In this document: piece after piece, positions 24,748 to 34,171 of the stretch
How positions within the stretch are numbered: position 1 is the first letter of the stretch
Layout of the letters: each line of letters starts with the position of its first letter
Assembly (NCBI GenBank): GCA_023388075.1
Contig: JAEWGX010000061.1
Location: forward strand, 1 to 64,000
Length of the DNA: 64,000 nt
From: Pseudomonadota bacterium
GTDB taxonomy: Bacteria > Pseudomonadota > Gammaproteobacteria > Burkholderiales > Burkholderiaceae_E
Direction of reading: 5' to 3'
The notes under the pieces: generated by a model
What the model saw: only the letters and a program-made list of their open reading frames with translations
Told to the model about the DNA's origin: nothing
Databases searched by the model: none
Made by a program: the position numbers and the translations under genes

Positions 24748-26070
24748 CTAGCGCATCCCCAGTTTGTTCAACAGGTCGTAGAGCGTAGGCCTGCTGATTC
24801 CGAGCATTTCGGATGCCCGCGCGATGTTGCCGTTGACCCGCTTGAGCGCGCGCTGGACCACGTCGCGCTCGGCTTCCTCGCGGGCCTGCCGCAGGCTGAC
24901 CAGACGCGCGGTGCTGCAGGAGGACAAACCCAGGTCGCCGGCGCGGATGCTGGGACCTTCGGCGGTGATGACTGCCTGTTTGACGGCGTTGCTCAGTTCC
25001 GCGACGTTCCCGGGCCACTCGTGGTCGCGGATGGCGTCGATTGCCTCGTCCGACAGGCGCAGCCGATGTCGACCCAGCGTCTGCTGATAGCGTTGCAGGA
25101 ACCACTCCGCGAGCTCGACGCAATCGTCGCTGCGATTGCGCAGAGCCGGCAGGCACAAATGCACCTCGGCAATACGGTCATACAGGTCACGGCGGAACTG
25201 GCCTTCGGCGATGCGGCTACCCAGGTGCTCGGTGGCGATGCTGATGGTGCGGGGCAGCGCATTGCGCTCGCGCCAGACGGTCTCGCCCTCCAGCAGCCGG
25301 CGCAGCAGGGCGGCCTGGGTCTCCGGGCTGAGCTCGTCGATGCCCTCCAGGATCACGACCGGCGCCAGTCCACTGCTGCCCATCGGGGGCGAGGCGGTGC
25401 GGACGCGATCGAACAGGTCGTCGATGTCGGTGATCCGGGTCGAGCCGCTGCAGGGAAGTGTCGGCGGGAGCAGTCCGTTGCCGAGTTCGCCGCCGGCCGG
25501 GGATTTGCGCGACTGCGAGAGCATGCGCGCAAGCGTCTTGCGGCCGGTGCCGGATTCGCCCTGCAGCAGCACCCGGGTGGCATGGCCCACCAGCCGCTCG
25601 CAGCGGCGCGCGATGCGCCGCATCGTCGGGTCGCCGGTGAGCACGCCGGGCACGACCTCGGTCAGGCGGCGGCGCCCGGCGCTCGTGCCCGGTCGCCGCT
25701 CCAGCAGGGCCGCGCGCATCGCCCGGCGGATCGCATAGGCCAGGGCGTCGAGCTCGTCGGGGTAGGTGAGGAAGTCGAAGGCACCGAGACAGAGCATCTC
25801 CTGCACCAGCATCTCGTCGCCCGCGCCGACCACCACGATCCGGATGCCGGGGGCGGCATCCGAGAGCCGCTGGAAGGCTTCCGCGGGTGATGTCGCGAGC
25901 TGCGGCCCGGACTCCGTGCCAACGTCCAGGACGATCACTTCCGGCTCGCTGGTTCGCAGGGTCTCGATCGCCGCGTCGAGGCCGCTGGCATGTGCGGCGT
26001 CGATTCCGGCGAGTGAAGGGCCCAGGCCGATTGCGCGGCTCGGGGTGAGTTCGACGATGATGATGCGCAT
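24748..26070 (-). CDS. degenerate NtrC-family (AAA+/Fis) response-regulator-like protein
   Basis: This is a 440-residue protein. Residues 1-120 resemble a receiver domain with Asp49 (VIVLDVG), but the usual acidic pair is reduced to Glu7 and the conserved Lys is Tyr (TYPDE). Next is an AAA+ domain with Walker A GESGTGRKT and an intact FRRDLYDRI segment. No GAFTGA sigma-54 loop is present, and Walker B reads VVILEGIDEL, with Glu-Gly where Asp-Glu is expected. A Fis-type helix-turn-helix ends it (NGNIARASEMLGISRPTLYDLL). It may bind DNA without activating sigma-54. A longer start exists at 26103. Its location suggests control of the pilus or transglycosylase genes. Confidence 0.82.
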   Translation of the reverse strand: MRIIIVELTPSRAIGLGPSLAGIDAAHASGLDAAIETLRTSEPEVIVLDVGTESGPQLATSPAEAFQRLSDAAPGIRIVVVGAGDEMLVQEMLCLGAFDFLTYPDELDALAYAIRRAMRAALLERRPGTSAGRRRLTEVVPGVLTGDPTMRRIARRCERLVGHATRVLLQGESGTGRKTLARMLSQSRKSPAGGELGNGLLPPTLPCSGSTRITDIDDLFDRVRTASPPMGSSGLAPVVILEGIDELSPETQAALLRRLLEGETVWRERNALPRTISIATEHLGSRIAEGQFRRDLYDRIAEVHLCLPALRNRSDDCVELAEWFLQRYQQTLGRHRLRLSDEAIDAIRDHEWPGNVAELSNAVKQAVITAEGPSIRAGDLGLSSCSTARLVSLRQAREEAERDVVQRALKRVNGNIARASEMLGISRPTLYDLLNKLGMR

Positions 26071-26281
26071 GGTGATCGCAGGCGCGAAAGGCAGTGCTCC
26101 CATAGGCCGTCATTCCAGCAGGGTTGGGCCCGATTCCCGAGGACATTCCTCACGAACGCGCTCAGATCAACGATAGGGGGCTTCTACAATAGGCGGTCGA
26201 CGAACGGCGATCCGAGCGGGTGGGGCGGCACGGCCCCGACCGGCGGCATCGCCATCTGCAGAACCGGGAGAGGGCGAGGAC

Positions 26282-28657
26282 ATGGGGTCGGCCCGCGAAT
26301 CGGGGCACACGGACAGGGCGTCGGCAGCCGGCTCGCAGGCGCCGCGACCAGCCCGGGTCGACCCGGCGCCGACCGGGGAGGAGCCGCTGGCGCCCCCGGA
26401 GGTCCTCCAGGACGCGCTCGCGCAGGCGCTCGCCTGGCTTGACCGCCATGGCGACCGGCCGCTGCCCTGGACCCGGCTCACGGGTGAAGCGGCGCGTGCG
26501 CACGGGCGCGGAGTGGAGTCGATCCTCGAGGCACAGCGCGCGGACCTCCTCACGCGGCTGGTCGGGGTGCTTGCCTGCAGCCAGCCGCCTCCGGAGGAGG
26601 CCGAGCTCGCCCGTTGGCTGGGCGAGGATCTGGCCGGCACGATCGCCGCGCTCCTCGACAATTCGAGCCGGCTGCTGGCGCTCTCGCTCGGACCCGCCGA
26701 CGCCTCGATCCAGGCGGGCCGCCACCAGGCCGAGACCTTGCGCCGCATGACGATGGCGATGGCCCGCGACGTGCGCGTGGTGATGGTGCGGCTGGCGTCC
26801 TGCCTGCAGAACCTGCGGCGCGCGGTGGCCGACGGACTGGCCGGAAAGCCGGCGTCGTTCCCGGCGGCACACGAGGCGCTCACGGTGCTCGCGCCGCTCG
26901 CGAACCGGCTCGGGCTCTTCCGGCTCAAATGGGAGATGGAGGACCTGGCGTTTCGCTGCACGCAGCCGGAGGTCTATCGCGATCTCGCCCGGCGCGTGGA
27001 GGCGACGCGCACCGAGCGCGAGCGCTTCGTCGCCCGGGCCGCCGACGAGCTCGCGACGCTCCTGCATCGCCGCGGAATCGCCGCGCGCGTGACCGGCCGG
27101 CCCAAGCACCTGTACAGCATCCACAACAAGCTGAGGAGCAAGGAGCTCGACATCGAGGAGCTGCACGACCTGCGCGCGGTACGCGTGCTGGTGGGCACGG
27201 TAGCGGACTGCTATGCCGCGCTCGACGTGGTCCACGAGCGCTGGGAGACGGTTCCCGGCGAGTTCGACGACTACATCGCGCGGCCCAAGCCGAACGGCTA
27301 TCGCTCGCTGCACGAGGTGGTGATCGCCGATGACGGTCGCGCGCTGGAGGTCCAGATCCGCACCCGCGAAATGCACGAGGAGGCCGAGTACGGGGTGGCC
27401 GCGCACTGGCGCTACAAGGAGGCGACCGCGGCGCCCGTGCCGGGGGGGCTTGCGGGTGGCGCGCGCGATGCCTCGGCGGGTGCCGACCAGGCGTCGCGGC
27501 TTTCCTGGCTGCGCCAGTTGCTTGCCTGGCAGCAGGAGATGGGCGCGCGCTTCGGCGTAGAGGAGGCGCGCACCACCGACGATTCCAGCATCTTCGTGAT
27601 GACGCCGCAGGGGCGGGTGATCGAGTTGCCGGCCGGCTCGACACCGGTGGACTTCGCCTACCACGTGCATTCCACCCTTGGCCATCGCTGCCGCGGCGCG
27701 AAGGTGGACGGTCGGATCGTTCCGCTCAACACGCCGCTCGCCAACGGCCAGGTGGTGGAGATCACCGCCGCCCGTGGCGGCGGTGCGGGCGGTCCCGAAC
27801 CCGGCCCGTCGCGGGACTGGCTGAATCCAGCGCTCGGCTACCTGCGCAGCGGCCGCGCCCGCAGCAAGGTCCGCCAGTGGTTCAACGCGCAGGCCCGCGA
27901 CCAGGAGCTCGCCGCGGGACGTGCCAAGGTGGAGAAGGCGCTCGCGCGGGAGGGGCGCACGCTCCTGTCGCTGGACGAGCTTGCCCACCGCCTCGAGCAG
28001 CCCTCGGCCGCTGCCCTCTTCACCGCCGTCGCGCGCGAGACCATCGGCGCGCGGGCGCTGGAGGATGCGATCCGCTCGTTCGGCAGCGGCTCGGCGCCGG
28101 CGGCGCGATCGGCGGAGGCCGGCCCCGCCATTCCCGTTCCGGACCCAGCAACCCTGGTGCGGCCCGTCACCCAGCGTCCGGGCGGCAACGCGGTGCTGGT
28201 GGTCGGCGTGGACTTCCTGCTTACCCAGCTCGCCCGCTGCTGTCATCCCGCGCCGCCGGATCCGATCGTCGGATTCGTGACGCGCGGCAAGGGTGTCACG
28301 GTTCACCGAGAGGGTTGCCGCAGCTTCGCGCCACTCGCGCAACGCGCACCGGAGCGCGTGCTGCCGGCTTCCTGGGGAGACTGGGAGCGGCCCGCGCGCG
28401 GCCGCGGCGGACAGCCGGTCGAGCGCCGCTATCCCGTGGGTCTCCAGATCGAAGCCACCGATCGCCCGAACCTGCTGCGCGACATCACCGAAGCCTTCGC
28501 CCGGGAGCGGATGAACGTACTTTCCGTGCGCAGCAACACCCGCGGCGACGTGGCGCGCTTCAACTTCGTCGTCGAGGTCGCGAACGCCGAGCGGCTTTCG
28601 CAGGTGATGGCGAACCTGCGGCAGATCTCCGGCGTCGCCGGCTGCACGCGCTACTGA
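26282..28657 (+). CDS. relA: RelA-type (p)ppGpp synthetase
   Basis: This 791-residue RelA/SpoT homologue makes the stringent-response alarmone from ATP and GTP/GDP. The N-terminal hydrolase-like region lacks a recognisable HD metal motif. The synthetase domain has RPKHLYSIHNKL and EFDDYIARPKPNGYRSLH; the EFDD signature (ExDD) marks synthesis-only RelA. TGS (RVIELPAGSTPVDFAYHVH), zinc-finger-like (LARCCHPAPPDPIVGFVTRG) and ACT (IEATDRPNLLRDITEAFARE) domains follow. The first 40 residues are low-complexity. A TACAAT hexamer at 26185-26190 may be its -10 box, with no clear -35. Confidence 0.95.
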   Translation: MGSARESGHTDRASAAGSQAPRPARVDPAPTGEEPLAPPEVLQDALAQALAWLDRHGDRPLPWTRLTGEAARAHGRGVESILEAQRADLLTRLVGVLACSQPPPEEAELARWLGEDLAGTIAALLDNSSRLLALSLGPADASIQAGRHQAETLRRMTMAMARDVRVVMVRLASCLQNLRRAVADGLAGKPASFPAAHEALTVLAPLANRLGLFRLKWEMEDLAFRCTQPEVYRDLARRVEATRTERERFVARAADELATLLHRRGIAARVTGRPKHLYSIHNKLRSKELDIEELHDLRAVRVLVGTVADCYAALDVVHERWETVPGEFDDYIARPKPNGYRSLHEVVIADDGRALEVQIRTREMHEEAEYGVAAHWRYKEATAAPVPGGLAGGARDASAGADQASRLSWLRQLLAWQQEMGARFGVEEARTTDDSSIFVMTPQGRVIELPAGSTPVDFAYHVHSTLGHRCRGAKVDGRIVPLNTPLANGQVVEITAARGGGAGGPEPGPSRDWLNPALGYLRSGRARSKVRQWFNAQARDQELAAGRAKVEKALAREGRTLLSLDELAHRLEQPSAAALFTAVARETIGARALEDAIRSFGSGSAPAARSAEAGPAIPVPDPATLVRPVTQRPGGNAVLVVGVDFLLTQLARCCHPAPPDPIVGFVTRGKGVTVHREGCRSFAPLAQRAPERVLPASWGDWERPARGRGGQPVERRYPVGLQIEATDRPNLLRDITEAFARERMNVLSVRSNTRGDVARFNFVVEVANAERLSQVMANLRQISGVAGCTRY

Positions 28658-28670
28658 ATCGGGCGCGACG

Positions 28671-29309
28671 CTATGCCCCGCGACCCGGGCGGATGGCGGA
28701 TTTCGGCCGGAACGCCTTGCAGACCGCCTCGTCGGTCTCGATGTACGGCGCGCCGATCAGGTCGAGGCAGTAGGGGATGGCGGCGAAGATGCCGGCCGCG
28801 ACCACGGTGCCGTCGGCATCGCGCAATCCTTCCAGCGTCTCCCGGATCGACTTCGGCTGTCCCGGCAGGTTGACGATCAACGCCTGGCCGCGGATCACGG
28901 CGACCTGGCGCGAGAGAATCGCGGTGGGCACGAAGTTGAGGCTGATCGCGCGCATCTGCTCGCCGAAGCCGGGCATCACCTTGTGGGCTACCGCGAGCGT
29001 CGCCTCGGGCGTCACGTCCCGCGGAGACGGGCCGGTACCGCCTGTGGTCAGGACGAGGTCGCAGCCGACGCGGTCGACCAGCTCCACCAGGTTGGCCTCG
29101 ATGCCCGCCTGGTCATCCGGAATCAGCCGCGACTGATGCGTCCACGGCGTGGTGAGCGCCTTTCCGAGCCACTCGACGAGTGCCGGGATTCCCTGGTCCT
29201 CGTACTGCCCGCTGGACGCGCGGTCGCTGATGGAGACGAGACCGACCCGGAGAGGGCGGTCCGTATCGCCGGGAGGGAGATCGGAGTGGTCAGGGCTGCT
29301 CGAGCTCAT
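28671..29309 (-). CDS. mog: molybdopterin adenylyltransferase (MogA family)
   Basis: This 212-residue protein has the MoaB/MogA fold with the molybdopterin-binding signature TTGGTGPSPRDVTPEAT, an upstream GLVSISDRASSG strand and a late NLPGQPKSIRETLEGL. It adenylylates molybdopterin before molybdenum insertion. An acidic tail at the N-terminus (about 19 residues) precedes the fold. It overlaps darP by 20 bp on the same strand and converges on relA with a 13-bp gap. No other molybdenum-cofactor gene is in the window. Confidence 0.92.
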   Translation of the reverse strand: MSSSSPDHSDLPPGDTDRPLRVGLVSISDRASSGQYEDQGIPALVEWLGKALTTPWTHQSRLIPDDQAGIEANLVELVDRVGCDLVLTTGGTGPSPRDVTPEATLAVAHKVMPGFGEQMRAISLNFVPTAILSRQVAVIRGQALIVNLPGQPKSIRETLEGLRDADGTVVAAGIFAAIPYCLDLIGAPYIETDEAVCKAFRPKSAIRPGRGA

Positions 29310-29856
29310 GATCTACGATGATCCGGTGGAGTTCGCGAAAGAGCATGCGGCCGTCGCGCGGCGCGCGCTCCTCGGACCGCTCGCGCCGCGCGCCGGCGAC
29401 GAGCTCCGCGAGGGGGGCGTCCGTGGCGGCCGGATAGCGGGCGACGAAATCGCGCAGATCCAGGCTGGAATCGATCAGGCCGTCACGCCAGCGCTCGGCC
29501 GCATGCATGGCCCCGACCATTCCCCGGTGCCGGGCGTCGTCCGCCGCGAAGGCGTCGGCGATCGCCTGTGCGTCCGCCTCGCGCATGAGGCGACCGATGT
29601 ACTGCAGTTGCCGCCGCCGGCCTTCGTGGCTGGTGATGCGCTGCGCCTGCTGGACGGCGTCGCGCAGCGGTTCGTCTATCGGCATGCGCGCGAGCTTGTC
29701 AGGGGCCAGCGCGACCAGCCTTTCTCCAAGCGCCTGCAGCGCGTGGCTCTGCTTCTTGCGTTGGGTCTTGCTGGGCCGGTCGTATTCGCGTGCCGCGCCG
29801 TCAACCACCTCGGTCGTGGCGGTGGGTGTCGGGGACCGGGATCGTCGCGCTCGCAT
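29290..29856 (-). CDS. darP: DarP/YjgA family ribosome-associated protein
   Basis: This 188-residue protein of the DUF615/YjgA family carries the characteristic RPSKTQRKKQSHALQALGE near the N-terminus and RRRQLQYIGRLMR in the middle. DarP binds late 50S subunit intermediates and promotes peptidyl-transferase-centre maturation. It is divergent from pmbA, with only 19 bp between the starts, an arrangement common in proteobacteria. It overlaps mog at its 3' end. Confidence 0.92.
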   Translation of the reverse strand: MRARRSRSPTPTATTEVVDGAAREYDRPSKTQRKKQSHALQALGERLVALAPDKLARMPIDEPLRDAVQQAQRITSHEGRRRQLQYIGRLMREADAQAIADAFAADDARHRGMVGAMHAAERWRDGLIDSSLDLRDFVARYPAATDAPLAELVAGARRERSEERAPRDGRMLFRELHRIIVDHELEQP

Positions 29857-29875
29857 GGGCTGCTATGATACTTCG

Positions 29876-31279
29876 ATGAAAAAAACGAGCTCCTCCGCGG
29901 CGCGTTCGCGTCGCGCCGATCCGGCCCGGCTCTTCGACTACGGACAGGGTGATTTCGAGCAGCTCACCCAGGACGTGATGCGGCAGGCGCTCGCGCTCGG
30001 CGGCACCGCGGCCGCGAGCGAGGTCTCGGAGTCCTGCGGTCTCTCGGTGACCGTGCGCAAGGGCAGGGTCGAGACCATCGAGCAGACGCGGGACAAGGGA
30101 CTCGGGATCACCGTCTACGTGGGCACCCGGCGCGGCCACGCGAGCACCAGCGATTTCTCTCCGGAAGCGCTCGCGCGCACCGTGCGTGCCGCCTACGACA
30201 TCGCCTGCATCACGGGCGAGGATCCGTTCGCCGGGCTGCCGGATGCGGACCGGCTCTGTCGCGACGGCAATGCGATCGCCCGAAAGCTCAAGCTCTTCGA
30301 TCCGTGGAACGTCTCGGTGGAGGAGGCGATCGAGCTGGCCCGCGAGATCGAGCAGGCCAGCTTCGACGTGAGCCCGCTGGTGCGCAACGGCGATGGCGCA
30401 AGCGTATCGGTGGACCACGGTCACTTCGTCGCGGCCAATACCCTTGGCTTCAGCGGCGGCTATCCGTACAGCCGGCACACGATCAGCTGCTCGCCGATCG
30501 CGAAGCGCGGCTCGCAGATGCAGCGCGACGACTGGTATGCGTCCAATCGCTCCGCGGCGCGGCTGCCGGATGCCAGGGCGGTGGGGCGATACGCCGCCGA
30601 GCGCGCGCTCGCGCGGCTGGGCGCGCGCAAGCTCAGCACGCGCAAGGTGCCGGTGCTCTACGAGGCCCCGCTCGCCCTCGGCCTGCTCGGCAGCTTCGTG
30701 CAGGCGACCAGCGGCTCCGCGCTCTACCGCAGGACCAGCTTCCTGGTCGATTCGCTGGGCAGGCAGGTCTTCCCGGATCATGTCGCCATCCACGAGGATC
30801 CGTTCATCCCCGGCGCCATGGGCAGCGGGCCGTTCGACGACGAAGGCGTTGCCACCGCCGCGCGCGACGTGGTTCGCAACGGTGTCGTCGAGGGCTATTT
30901 CCTCTCCAGCTACAGTGCGCGCAAGCTCGGCATGCAGACCACCGGCAATGCGGGTGGATCGCACAACCTTCGGCTCGTCAGCCGGCTCACCCGCCGCGGC
31001 GACGACTTCGCCGCCATGCTGCGCAAGCTCGATACCGGCCTGCTGCTCACCGAGGTGATGGGGCAGGGCGTGAACTACGTGACCGGCGACTACTCGCGCG
31101 GCGCGAGCGGCTTCTGGGTGGAAGGCGGCGTCATCCAGTATCCGGTGGAGGAGATCACCGTCGCCGGCAATCTGGCGGACATGTTCAAGTCCATCGTGGC
31201 CGTGGGCGCCGATACCATCAGCCGCGGCACCAAGGAGACCGGCTCCATCCTGATCGAATCGATGGCGGTCGCCGGCTAG
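29876..31279 (+). CDS. pmbA: PmbA/TldE subunit of the TldD/E metalloprotease
   Basis: This 467-residue TldE homologue contains GLGITVYVGTRRGHASTSDFS, NTLGFSGGYPYSRH, GFWVEGGVIQYPVEEITVAGNL and a C-terminal RGTKETGSILIESM. TldD/TldE form a heterodimeric protease acting on peptide antibiotics and the CcdA antitoxin, with the metal in TldD. No tldD is in the window. I use the ATG at 29876; an in-frame ATG lies seven codons upstream at 29855. A TATGAT hexamer at 29864-29869 is a possible -10 element, which would make the transcript nearly leaderless. Confidence 0.93.
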   Translation: MKKTSSSAARSRRADPARLFDYGQGDFEQLTQDVMRQALALGGTAAASEVSESCGLSVTVRKGRVETIEQTRDKGLGITVYVGTRRGHASTSDFSPEALARTVRAAYDIACITGEDPFAGLPDADRLCRDGNAIARKLKLFDPWNVSVEEAIELAREIEQASFDVSPLVRNGDGASVSVDHGHFVAANTLGFSGGYPYSRHTISCSPIAKRGSQMQRDDWYASNRSAARLPDARAVGRYAAERALARLGARKLSTRKVPVLYEAPLALGLLGSFVQATSGSALYRRTSFLVDSLGRQVFPDHVAIHEDPFIPGAMGSGPFDDEGVATAARDVVRNGVVEGYFLSSYSARKLGMQTTGNAGGSHNLRLVSRLTRRGDDFAAMLRKLDTGLLLTEVMGQGVNYVTGDYSRGASGFWVEGGVIQYPVEEITVAGNLADMFKSIVAVGADTISRGTKETGSILIESMAVAG

Positions 31280-31301
31280 GCGTGGCGACCTGGAGGTTGG
31301 C

Positions 31302-31862
31302 ATGAGCAAGGCCTTCGTGCGCGACGACGGCGAGGCGCCCGAGGACGACGACCTCGTCGAGGCAGCCGAGCCCGCCATTCCCGGCGGCAAGAACTACATC
31401 ACCCGCCAGGGCTACGAGGCGTTGCGCGACGAGCTGGCCCACCTGCTCGACGTCGCCCGGCCGGAAGTCGTGCAGACCGTCTCCTGGGCCGCCTCCAACG
31501 GCGACCGCTCCGAGAACGGCGACTACATCTACGGCAAGAAGCGTCTGCGCGAGATCGACCGGCGCATCCGCTTCCTCACCCGGCGGCTGGACAAGGCCGA
31601 GGTGGTGGACCCGTCCGTGCACGCCGGCAACGACCAGATCTTCTTCGGCGCGCACGTGACGTACCGCGAGCCCGACGGCACGGTGCGCCGCGTCCAGATC
31701 GTCGGCATCGACGAGCTCGACCCGCTCAATGGCCGCATCAGCTGGATTTCGCCGGTGGCCAAGGCGCTGATCAAGGCGCGCGAAGGGGACACGGTGTCGC
31801 TGATGACGCCGCAAGGGCGCATGGAGATCGAGATCGAGGCGGTCGAATACCCGGCTGGCTGA
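31302..31862 (+). CDS. greB: transcription elongation factor GreB
   Basis: This 186-residue protein has the Gre coiled coil with the acidic tip (GDRSENGDYIYGKKRLREIDRRIRFL), which stimulates RNA polymerase to cleave backtracked RNA. An FKBP-like C-domain (GRISWISPVAKALIKAREGDTV) follows. The KKRLREIDRRI segment is typical of GreB rather than GreA. A non-conserved acidic extension of about 25 residues precedes the domain. It converges on spoT and lies 22 bp after pmbA. Confidence 0.95.
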   Translation: MSKAFVRDDGEAPEDDDLVEAAEPAIPGGKNYITRQGYEALRDELAHLLDVARPEVVQTVSWAASNGDRSENGDYIYGKKRLREIDRRIRFLTRRLDKAEVVDPSVHAGNDQIFFGAHVTYREPDGTVRRVQIVGIDELDPLNGRISWISPVAKALIKAREGDTVSLMTPQGRMEIEIEAVEYPAG

Positions 31863-31884
31863 CCGCGGCTTCGATGCGGGGCGC

Positions 31885-34125
31885 TCAGTGCCGCGCCAGT
31901 GACCTGAACTGCGGCAGCCGCCGCAAACCCCGGAACACGTCCGCCAGATGCTGCCGGTCGCGGACCTGCAGGGTGAACTTGATCACCGCCAGGTGCTCCG
32001 CCTCCGTGTCCATCGAGACCTGCACGATGTTGGCATCGTGTGCCGCGATCTCCCCGGCGACGCGGCCGAGCACGCCGCGCTCGTCGTGCACCGACACCAC
32101 CACGACCGTGCGGAACATCCCGCTGATGTTCTCGCCCCATTCCACCTCCATCCAGCGCTCGGCATCGCGGCTCATCTGCCGCTTGGCGGTCTCGCACTCG
32201 ACGCGGTGGATGGAGAGGCCGTGGCCGCCGCGCATGTGGCCGGCGACGCGGTCGCCCGGCACCGGATGGCAACAGGGCGCGCACTGCAGCGAGATGCCGT
32301 CGACCGCCTGCACCACGATCGGCGCGGCCCGCGGGGCGAGCTTGGCGGTGGCCGATTGCCCGCTCATGTCCAGGGCAATCACGCGCGCGATCACGGGCGC
32401 GAGCTTGAGCCCGAGCCCGATGTCGGCCAGCAGGTCGTTGACCGAGCGCGATGCCGAATCGCGCGCGGCCTTCTCCAGCCGCGCTTCGTCCAGCGTCGCG
32501 CTGTCGATGCGCAGGCTGGCAAGGCTCTGCTCCAGCAGCCGCTTGCCGAGGGCGACCGACTCGTCGTATTTCATCCGGCGCAGGAAGTAGCGGATCTCCG
32601 AGCGCGCTTTTCCGGTGCGCGCGAAGGAGAGCCAGGACGGGCTCGGCTTCGCGTGCGGATCCGTGATCACCTCCACCACGTCCCCGTGGTTGAGCTCGGA
32701 GCGCAGCGGGACGAGCTCGCCGTTGATCCGCGCCGCGACGCACTGGTTCCCGACGTCGGTGTGGACGCTGTAGGCGAAGTCGATGACGGTCGCCCCGCGC
32801 GGCAGCCCGCGGATCTGCCCCTTGGGCGTGAAGACGTAGACCGCGTCCGGGTAGAGGTCCACCTTGACGTGGTCGATGAACTCCATCGAGTCGCCCGTCT
32901 GCTGCTGGATGTCCAGCAGCGACTTCAGCCAGTCGAGCGTCTTGATCTGCACCGCGCTCGCCGTCTCGCCCTCGGCCTTGTAGAGCCAGTGGGCGGCCAC
33001 GCCGGCTTCCGCCAGGTGATGCATCTCCGGCGTGCGGATCTGGAACTCGATGCCGCCGCCGTGCGGCCCGACCACGGTGGTGTGCAGCGACTGGTACCCG
33101 TTCGCCTTCGGGATCGCGATGAAGTCCTTGAAGCGGCTGGTGTTCGGCTTGAAGGCGCTGTGCAGCGCGCCGAGCGCGAGGTAGCACTGGGCCGTGTCGG
33201 ATACGATCAGCCGGATGCCGAACAGGTCCGTCACCTCGGAGAACGACACCTTCTTGTCCACCATCTTGCGGTAGATGGAATAGAGGCTCTTCTCGCGCGA
33301 GCTGATTTCCGCGGTGACGCCCATCTTGGCGAGCGCCTTCTCCACCGTGTCGGTGACCCGGCCGAGCGCGTCGCGCCGCACCTTGCCGGCGTTCTGCACC
33401 GCCTTCAGCAGCACGGCATAACGCATCGGGTACCGGAAGCGAAACGACAGGTCCTGCAGCTCGCGGTAGAGGCTGTTCAGCCCCAGGCGATTGGCGATCG
33501 GCGCGTAGATCTCGGCGGTCTCGCCGGCGATGCGCAGCTGGCGCGGGCGGCTCACCGCATCGAGGGTGCGCATGTTGTGCAGGCGGTCCGCGAGCTTCAC
33601 CAGGATGACGCGCACGTCGCGCGCCATCGCGAGCAGCATCTTGCGGAAGCTCTCGGCCTGCGCCTGCTCGCGGTTGCCGAACTCGATCTTGTCGAGCTTG
33701 GAGAGGCCGTCGACCATCTCCGCGACCGACGGGCCGAAGCGCTCGTTCAGCTCCAGCTTGGTGACGCCGGTGTCCTCCAGCACGTCGTGCAGCAGCGCGG
33801 CCATGAGGACGTCCGCATCCAGCCGCCAGCCGGCGCAGATCTGCGCCACCGCGATCGGATGGGTGATGTAGGCGTCGCCGCTCGCCCGGAACTGGCCGAG
33901 GTGCGCCTGGTCCGAGAGGCGGTAGGCCTCGCGGATGCGCTTCAGGTCCTTCGCGGACAGGTACCCGCGAATCTGTGCGAGCAGCGGCTCCAGCGAAGCG
34001 ACGTCGCCGCGCAGGCGGTCGCCCTCCACCACGCCGTCCGGCTCACGCGGCTCCTGGCGCGACGGCGGCCGCTTGGGCGGGCCGCCGGTCTGCGGAACAG
34101 GAGGAACGGCCTCGGAGTGCAGCAT
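31885..34125 (-). CDS. spoT: bifunctional (p)ppGpp synthetase/hydrolase SpoT
   Basis: This 746-residue long RSH protein has an intact hydrolase domain (AYITHPIAVAQ and AALLHDVLEDT, the HD metal site). Its synthetase domain has EKSLYSIYRKM and RFKDFIAIPKANGYQSLH; the RFKD (RxKD) signature marks bifunctional SpoT. TGS (GQIRGLPRGATVIDFAYSVH), the zinc-finger-like APCCHPVPGDRVAGH and a C-terminal ACT domain follow. It sets basal alarmone levels and removes the signal. It follows rpoZ by 46 bp in the conserved gmk-rpoZ-spoT order. Confidence 0.97.
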   Translation of the reverse strand: MLHSEAVPPVPQTGGPPKRPPSRQEPREPDGVVEGDRLRGDVASLEPLLAQIRGYLSAKDLKRIREAYRLSDQAHLGQFRASGDAYITHPIAVAQICAGWRLDADVLMAALLHDVLEDTGVTKLELNERFGPSVAEMVDGLSKLDKIEFGNREQAQAESFRKMLLAMARDVRVILVKLADRLHNMRTLDAVSRPRQLRIAGETAEIYAPIANRLGLNSLYRELQDLSFRFRYPMRYAVLLKAVQNAGKVRRDALGRVTDTVEKALAKMGVTAEISSREKSLYSIYRKMVDKKVSFSEVTDLFGIRLIVSDTAQCYLALGALHSAFKPNTSRFKDFIAIPKANGYQSLHTTVVGPHGGGIEFQIRTPEMHHLAEAGVAAHWLYKAEGETASAVQIKTLDWLKSLLDIQQQTGDSMEFIDHVKVDLYPDAVYVFTPKGQIRGLPRGATVIDFAYSVHTDVGNQCVAARINGELVPLRSELNHGDVVEVITDPHAKPSPSWLSFARTGKARSEIRYFLRRMKYDESVALGKRLLEQSLASLRIDSATLDEARLEKAARDSASRSVNDLLADIGLGLKLAPVIARVIALDMSGQSATAKLAPRAAPIVVQAVDGISLQCAPCCHPVPGDRVAGHMRGGHGLSIHRVECETAKRQMSRDAERWMEVEWGENISGMFRTVVVVSVHDERGVLGRVAGEIAAHDANIVQVSMDTEAEHLAVIKFTLQVRDRQHLADVFRGLRRLPQFRSLARH

Positions 34126-34171
34126 GATGAGGCCTCGTGCGTCTTGCGTCAGTCGCTCCGGCGCGCGCCGC

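Noticed and set aside
28777..29868. Plus-strand genes opposite mog and darP
   Set aside because: They have Arg/Ser-rich composition and no domain, while the minus strand encodes clear MogA and DarP motifs.
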